Assembly: GCA_964653855.1 (NCBI GenBank)
Contig: CAZZFV010000039.1
Location: forward strand, 1 to 19,575
Direction: 5' to 3'
From: RGIG3528 sp964653855
GTDB lineage: Bacteria > Bacillota > Clostridia > Lachnospirales > Lachnospiraceae
DNA: 19,575 nt
Of the stretch, positions 14,909-19,575 are shown piece after piece; within the stretch, counting starts at the first letter, position 1; every line of letters begins with the position of its first letter. The position numbers and the translations under genes are program-made. The notes beneath the pieces are model-generated. The model saw only the letters and a list, made by a program, of their open reading frames with translations, ran no database searches and was not told the DNA's origin.

Positions 14909-16882
14909 CTTAACCTTTTCAACAACATTTTCCGTTGTAAAGCCAAACTTCGGGAAGAGCACAGAATAAGGTGCCGATGCGCCGAATCCGTGCATTGCTA
15001 TAACTTCGCCGTCAAGTCCAACGTATTTTCCCCATCCGAAATCGGACAAAGCTTCAACGGCAACTCTTGCACGAACGTTCTTCGGAAGCACATGCTCCTT
15101 ATATTCTTCCGTCTGCTCCTCAAACACATCCATTGAAGGCATCGAAACGACTCTTACATCGATGTTTTCTTTTATAAGTTCAGCCTTCGCATTAACCGCA
15201 AGCTGAACCTCCGATCCCGTTGCAATGATGATTGCGTCGGGTGTGGCTTTATTGGAATCCTCCAAAATATACGCGCCCTTTAAAGCTTCCTTTGAAGAAC
15301 CTTTGAGCTGCGGCAAATTCTGACGTGTGAGCACGAGTGCCGTCGGTGTTTCCTTTGATGTAACGGCCGCATACCATGCTGCTATTGTTTCCGTAGCGTC
15401 TGCCGGACGGAATACGTGGAAATTGGGAAGCGAACGAAGCATTGCAAGCTGTTCAACGGGCTCATGCGTCGGTCCGTCTTCGCCGACACCGATCGAGTCA
15501 TGTGTAAACACGTATGTTGTGGGTATTCTCATTATGGAAGAAAGTCTTGCCATCGGCTTTGTGTAATCCGAGAACACGAAAAACGTCGACACAAATCCGC
15601 GAAGTCCGTGAAGCGTGATTCCGTTTCCGATTGCGGTCATTGCGATTTCTCTTACACCGAAGTGCATGTTTCTGCCCGTTCTGTCGGATGCCGAAAAATC
15701 ACCCATATCCTTCATGTATGTCTTTGTGGAAGGAGAAAGGTCTGCGGCACCGCCGATAAGTCCGGGTACGCGTGTTTTAAGCTTATTTATAACCTGACCG
15801 GAAAGATTTCTTGTTGCTTCCGGCTTGTCTTCATACGACCAGAATTCTGCGTCATCGATTAAAGGCGCGGCGATATCAAGGTCAAATACCTTGTCCCATT
15901 CCTCCTTCATTTCGGGGAATGTTACGCAATAATCGTTAAACATCTGCTGCCACTTGGTTTCTGCGGGCGCAAGGCTCTCGGAAATTTCCGCATAATTCTT
16001 ATAAACCTCGTCGGGTACAAAGAAAGGCTCAAGGCTCGGCCAATTGAGATTTTCCTTTAATGCCTTAACATTGTCGTCACCGAGCGGCTCGCCGTGAGCG
16101 GACGCCTTGCCCTGCTTTGCGGGACAGCCGTAGCCGATCTGAGTGTGAGCAATGATGCATGCGGGACGTGTGTGGTCCGCCTTTGCCTCGTCGATTGCGC
16201 GGCCGATTGCATCGGGATCGTTTCCGTCAGGAACATCAATTACCTGGAAGCCGTATGCTTCCATTCTCTTTGCCGTATCGTCGGTGAATGCGATATCGGT
16301 GTTGCCTTCTATCGAAATCTTGTTTGAATCATAGATAATGATGAGCTTTGAAAGCTTAAGGTTTCCGGCAAGCGAAAATGCTTCGTGCGAAATTCCTTCC
16401 ATCATACATCCGTCTCCGCCGAGAGCGTATGTGTAGTGATTTACGATTTCAAAGCCGGGCTTGTTGAACTTTGCGGCAAGGTGTTCTTCGGCGATTGCCA
16501 TGCCGACCGCCATTCCCATTCCTGCACCGAGAGGTCCCGTTGTTGCCTCAACGCCTCTTGTGTGACGATATTCCGGATGTCCGGGAGTAAGGGAGTCAAG
16601 CTGACGGAATTGCATCAAATCTTCCTTCTTGAGTCCGTATCCGAAAAGATGAAGGAGCGAATAAAGAAGCGTTGAGCCGTGTCCGCCCGACAAAATAAAT
16701 CTGTCACGATCCGGCCAATCGGGATCGGCGGGATTGTGCTTAAGCTTCTTTGCCCAAAGCTCGTATGCTATGTCCGCACATCCGAGCGGAAGTCCGGGGT
16801 GACCCGACTTTGCCTTTTGAACCGCATCCGCACAAAGCACGCGAATTGCGTTTGCGGACATTTTGTCTATATTATTTGCCAT
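14891..16882 (-). CDS. tkt: Transketolase
   Basis: Thiamine-diphosphate enzyme of the non-oxidative pentose phosphate pathway that moves two-carbon units between sugar phosphates in the cytosol. The full-length form of about 663 residues has all three domains. These include KSGHPGLPLGCADIAYELW, TPGHPEYRHTRGVEATTGPLG, the ThDP/Mg motif GDGCMMEG...IIYDSNKISIEG, and in the Pyr domain FGVREIAMTAIGNGI and THDSIGVGEDGPTHEPVEQL. The C-terminal domain ends with FGASAPYSVLFPKFGFT. The ATG at 16882 is chosen over 16942 because AAAGGAGAC lies just upstream, overlapping the stop of the transaldolase gene 13 bp away. The two sugar-phosphate enzymes form an operon from the promoter at 17587-17615, and the Lgt-like gene follows after 52 bp without a visible terminator. 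Gene identity is sure. Confidence 0.97.
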   Translation of the reverse strand: MANNIDKMSANAIRVLCADAVQKAKSGHPGLPLGCADIAYELWAKKLKHNPADPDWPDRDRFILSGGHGSTLLYSLLHLFGYGLKKEDLMQFRQLDSLTPGHPEYRHTRGVEATTGPLGAGMGMAVGMAIAEEHLAAKFNKPGFEIVNHYTYALGGDGCMMEGISHEAFSLAGNLKLSKLIIIYDSNKISIEGNTDIAFTDDTAKRMEAYGFQVIDVPDGNDPDAIGRAIDEAKADHTRPACIIAHTQIGYGCPAKQGKASAHGEPLGDDNVKALKENLNWPSLEPFFVPDEVYKNYAEISESLAPAETKWQQMFNDYCVTFPEMKEEWDKVFDLDIAAPLIDDAEFWSYEDKPEATRNLSGQVINKLKTRVPGLIGGAADLSPSTKTYMKDMGDFSASDRTGRNMHFGVREIAMTAIGNGITLHGLRGFVSTFFVFSDYTKPMARLSSIMRIPTTYVFTHDSIGVGEDGPTHEPVEQLAMLRSLPNFHVFRPADATETIAAWYAAVTSKETPTALVLTRQNLPQLKGSSKEALKGAYILEDSNKATPDAIIIATGSEVQLAVNAKAELIKENIDVRVVSMPSMDVFEEQTEEYKEHVLPKNVRARVAVEALSDFGWGKYVGLDGEVIAMHGFGASAPYSVLFPKFGFTTENVVEKVKKTLNK

Positions 16883-16895
16883 GGTTTTGTCTCCT

Positions 16896-17552
16896 TTATT
16901 TATCTCCGAAAACAGCTCTGTAGTCGTTCTGGAACTTAACAATTCCTTCGTTTGTGAGAGGATGCTTTGTCATTTGCTCGATTACCTTGTAAGGTACGGT
17001 TGCGATGTCTGCTCCGGCAAGTGCGCAATCGGTAACGTGAATCGGATTGCGGATCGATGCGGCGATAATTTCCGTCTTGATGTCATAAATATCAAAGATT
17101 TCGGAAATCGTTCTTACCAAATCGATACCGGGCATCGAAATGTCATCAAGTCTTCCGAGGAAAGGAGAAACATATGTTGCACCGGCGCGTGCCGCAAGAA
17201 GAGCCTGATTTGCCGTAAAAATAAGAGTAACGTTTGTCTTGATGCCTTCTGCGGAAAGAACCTTGACAGCCTTTAAGCCTTCGATTGTCATCGGGATCTT
17301 TACAACCATGTTGGGATGAATCTTCGCAATTTCTCTGCCTTCGTTAATCATGCCTTCCGCATCAACGGTTGTGGCCTTAACCTCACCGCTTATCGGTCCG
17401 TCAACAATGCTTGTTATCTCTTTGATAACCTCTTTAAAATCTCTTCCTTCCTTTGCGATCAAAGAAGGGTTTGTCGTAACGCCGCAAATAACCCCCATGT
17501 CATTTGCTTTTCTGATTTCATCAACGTTTGCGGTATCCACAAAAAACTTCAT
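16896..17552 (-). CDS. tal: Transaldolase (short FSA/TalC-type)
   Basis: A 218-residue enzyme of the small transaldolase/fructose-6-phosphate aldolase group. The Schiff-base lysine is K85 (MVVKIPMT), with GVTTNPSLIAKEG at the N-terminus, GIKTNVTLIFTANQALLAARAGATYVSPFLGRLDD in the middle and AASIRNPIHV later. Two active-site positions separate the subgroups. In E. coli FSA they are Gln59 and Tyr131; here the matching residues are E57 (SGEVKATT) and F131 (VSPFLGRLDD), as in true transaldolases. I therefore call it transaldolase; databases may label it FSA. It transfers dihydroxyacetone units between sedoheptulose-7-P and glyceraldehyde-3-P. AGGAGG precedes the ATG, and transketolase follows 13 bp downstream, consistent with a pentose-phosphate operon. 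Confidence 0.94.
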   Translation of the reverse strand: MKFFVDTANVDEIRKANDMGVICGVTTNPSLIAKEGRDFKEVIKEITSIVDGPISGEVKATTVDAEGMINEGREIAKIHPNMVVKIPMTIEGLKAVKVLSAEGIKTNVTLIFTANQALLAARAGATYVSPFLGRLDDISMPGIDLVRTISEIFDIYDIKTEIIAASIRNPIHVTDCALAGADIATVPYKVIEQMTKHPLTNEGIVKFQNDYRAVFGDK

Positions 17553-17586
17553 TTTCCTGTCCTCCTAAAGACGATTTTATGCTAAT

Positions 17587-17615
17587 TTTATATCCCACAT
17601 TTTCTTTTACGTCAA
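17587..17615 (-). promoter_or_regulatory. Candidate promoter of the tal-tkt operon
   Basis: On the minus strand TTGACG (17610-17615), a 17-bp spacer and TATAAA (17587-17592). The start point would be near 17580, about 28 nt before the transaldolase ATG. Confidence 0.7.
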
Positions 17616-17712
17616 TGCTTTTCAAATAAATTTCATTATTTTCTTTTGTGTTTAAGCTTTGGCTTAAATAAATGTCGTTTTACAGGGATTTTTGGGCATT
17701 TATTTCGCTTTT

Positions 17713-19330
17713 TTAATTTCCCGACGCCGCAAAGAGTTTCGCAATGTCTTCGGGCGTGAGATTGGCATTGGGATTTGAAAGATCGACGCCCGTTGCCTTC
17801 ATCAAATCTTCTTCGCTTGTGATTTTTTCGTGCTCGGNNNNNNNNNNNNNNNNNNNNNNNNNNNNNNNNNNNNNNNNNNNNNNNNNNNNNNNNNNNNNNN
17901 NNNNNNNNNNNNNNNNNNNNNNNNNNNNNNNNNNNNNTAGGCTCAGGCTCTGCTATAGACTCGGTTTCTGCTGTAGTTTCCGATTCACTCGCATCTACCG
18001 CTTCCGTTCCTTCACTTTCTCCGAACAAAGCGTTTATATCGATATCCGGAAGTTCTCCCATGTTCGCTTCCGCATTTTCCGTAACGGTTTCTTCTACATT
18101 TCCCCCTTCATCCGCACTTGCCGGATTTTCATCTGTGCTTTCTATGATTTCATCCGTGCTTTCAATGATTTCATCCGCACTTACCGGATTTTCGTCGATG
18201 CTTTCTATGATTTCTTCCGTGCCCTCTGCGATCTCTTCAACAGGATCAAGCACAATGCTTTCGGTATCGTTAATTTTTATTTCATTACCGAGCGCTCCTT
18301 CGAACACCTCTTCTTCAAAATCGGGCTGTATGGGCTCTGCCGCGTCCGGATCCGCAGGTTCTGCTTGCCATGCCGTATCCTCTTCTGCCGGTTCTTCCGA
18401 AATTTGTTCCGATTCGTCCGATTCCGTATCCGAAACATCCGCAGTGTCTATAACCTCTTCCGAATTCGCCCCAAAAAGTTCATCGATATTAATCCCCGGA
18501 TCAACCTGTGCGGCTTCCTGCTCCGCACTTCCTTGCAATTCTTCCGGCTCTACCGTTTCAAACGGCGGGAAGTCATCGATTTCCGAAGTCTCTCCTTCAC
18601 TTTCTTCCGAATCCGTTCCCGCGCTCGTTCCGAACAATCTTTCTATATTGATATCGGAATCCATATCTATCTTTTCATCCGGCGGCATAACTTCCATATA
18701 AGGCTCAAAAGGAATGTCGGGCAGCTCTTCCGGAACATTTTGAGCTTGCGCTGCATTGACCGCCGTCGGGATCTTGTTTGCTATTTCTTCAAGCGTCGCC
18801 TTCTCGGAAAGAGCCATCTGACGGGCGTTTTCCTTGTTGAACTTAATCATTGTCTTAAGTCCGGCGTTTTGATCCGTAATCACCTTGTCGATTTTGTCCT
18901 GCATTTTTTTGAGATGCTCGTCCTGTGCGTCGGAGCTTCTTTTCATTGCCGCAAACATCGCTCTTCCGGTACGGTCAAGGCTTGCTATTTGGTCTTCCAC
19001 TTTTTTCTTAAATTCATTGTCCGCCTTTTGCTGCTCTTCCTTCGAAAGCTTTTCCGCTTCCTCTTCGTTTTTTAAGAGCTCGTCAAAGAAATCGTCCTTA
19101 TCCCCATACATCGAATCAAGAAAGAAAAACGCCGCCGCCATAAGTAATGCGCATGTCACGCCCACAAGCCAGTAAATCTTGTGAAACTCGAGAAGCACAA
19201 ATACGGCAACAAAGCAAGCCGCCGCAAACAGCATTCCGGCTATGACCTTTTTCCCCGCGTCCCGTGCGCCTTTTTTCTTATCCGATGATTTTTTCCCGTA
19301 AATCCTGTCCTTATAATTTATCTTGCCCAT
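17713..19330 (-). CDS. Unrecognised two-helix membrane protein with coiled coil and long acidic repeat tail (interrupted by an assembly gap)
   Basis: I do not recognise this as a named family. A Lys-rich N-terminus (1-28) precedes two hydrophobic helices (about 29-48 and 53-72). A charged, probably coiled-coil region follows (about 78-190), then a very acidic, low-complexity tail. The tail repeats a short motif: DINIERLFG (226-234), GINIDELFG (279-287) and DIDINALFG (429-437). It also has near-identical units around ENPVSADEIIESTDEIIEST. After the gap, the frame that continues sensibly is EHEKITSEEDLMKATGVDLS and ends LTPEDIAKLFAASGN with a TAA at 17713, a fourth LF motif. This requires a gap length divisible by three. 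I chose the ATG at 19330 because AAAGGAGAAC precedes it. A membrane-tethered scaffold is a guess from the architecture. Confidence 0.75.
17838..17937. other. Assembly gap (100 N)
   Basis: Exactly 100 N, probably a placeholder, inside the acidic Glu-Pro-rich tail of the membrane protein. Frames on both sides join only if the true length is a multiple of three. Confidence 0.98.
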
Positions 19331-19388
19331 ACGTTCTCCTTTACGAATCCAAAAATCCGCCAAGTACCATAAAACCGATACAAAAATC

Positions 19389-19417
19389 ATTGTAGCATAA
19401 ATTAATTAAATTGTCCT
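19389..19417 (-). promoter_or_regulatory. Candidate promoter of the membrane-protein gene
   Basis: On the minus strand AGGACA (19412-19417), a 17-bp spacer and TACAAT (19389-19394) preceded by TGC, an extended -10. The start point would be near 19382. Its -35 box shares one base with that of the divergent tRNA promoter. Confidence 0.55.
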
Positions 19418-19445
19418 TGTCAAATCAAAAAAATATGGCTATAAT
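19417..19445 (+). promoter_or_regulatory. Promoter of the tRNA-Arg gene
   Basis: TTGTCA (19417-19422), 17-bp spacer and a perfect TATAAT (19440-19445). The start point would be near 19452, leaving a 5' leader of roughly 38 nt for RNase P to remove. Confidence 0.7.
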
Positions 19446-19489
19446 TCCGATTGTCGGCATTTTCTTTTACCGATTTTCATGGTCTTTAT

Positions 19490-19561
19490 GTTCTCTTAGT
19501 TAAATGGATATAACGGGTCCCTCCTAAGGATCAGTTGTGGGTTCGATTCCCGCAGGGAACG
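19490..19561 (+). tRNA. tRNA-Arg (anticodon CCU)
   Basis: A full cloverleaf can be drawn. The acceptor stem is GTTCTCT/AGGGAAC with one G-U pair, the D stem GTTA/TAAC, the anticodon stem GGTCC/GGATC with loop CTCCTAA, and the T arm GTGGG-TTCGATT-CCCGC. The anticodon CCT (19523-19525) reads the AGG arginine codon. The discriminator base is G at 19561, and CCA is not encoded. A T-rich stretch follows at the window end and may be the terminator. Confidence 0.95.
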
Positions 19562-19575
19562 TATGTTTTCTTTTT

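Noticed and set aside
16896..17552. Fructose-6-phosphate aldolase as the name for this gene
   Set aside because: The two discriminating active-site positions are Glu and Phe, as in transaldolase, and transketolase follows in the same operon.
17640..17667. TTTAAGC-CAAA-GCTTAAA hairpin downstream of the membrane-protein gene as its terminator
   Set aside because: The stem is perfect but AT-rich, and no T-run follows in the transcript direction. It stays a weak possibility only.
17636..17837. Apparent C-terminus of the acidic membrane protein reading RARKNHKRRR and onwards
   Set aside because: This frame follows the arbitrary 100-N length. It turns suddenly basic, while another frame gives EHEKITSEEDL...DIAKLF, in keeping with the rest of the protein.
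18060..18701. 213-codon Ser-rich open frame on the plus strand
   Set aside because: It is antisense to the acidic repeat tail; low-complexity Glu/Asp/Ser codons keep the opposite strand open. No ribosome binding site or family match.

Overview
The window looks like a draft or metagenome-derived contig from an anaerobic Firmicute, probably class Clostridia and perhaps Lachnospiraceae. The pointers are AGGAGG-type ribosome binding sites, sigma-A-type promoters with 17-bp spacers, moderate-to-low GC, intrinsic terminators, a PflX-type radical SAM protein, a GH53 galactanase with a LacI regulator, and a cortex-hydrolase-type protein. This is inference from gene content, because no rRNA is present. 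Two runs of exactly 100 N (13879-13978, 17838-17937) are assembly gaps. Both lie inside genes, at repetitive sequence.

Layout from left to right: the 3' part of dprA overlaps comM (yifB) on the plus strand. They converge on a CPA2-type cation/proton antiporter (minus), which is preceded by galE (minus). galE is divergent from a GH53 endo-galactanase and a LacI-family regulator (plus). These form a small galactan/galactose locus with facing promoters and an operator/cre-like site at the predicted GH53 start point. A strong terminator and a 28-bp degenerate tandem repeat follow. Next is a membrane-anchored SleB-type hydrolase with a Thr-Pro repeat stalk.

The most interesting region is 9147-12982. 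A promoter drives a short leader with a 23-codon ORF and a perfect 10-bp intrinsic terminator. A segment inside the small ORF can pair with the terminator's 5' arm over 16 positions with two mismatches. Directly downstream lie two half-size ABC exporters with the asymmetric active sites of a heterodimer. This is the layout of a ribosome-mediated attenuator controlling a BmrCD-like multidrug exporter.

The right part is on the minus strand: transaldolase, transketolase, an Lgt-like protein and a PflX-like radical SAM protein run in one direction. The last two overlap by about 300 bp through an 18-bp tandem repeat that is read in two frames and broken by the first gap. An unrecognised two-helix membrane protein with a long acidic tail follows, also broken by a gap. 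A divergent tRNA-Arg(CCU) gene ends the window.
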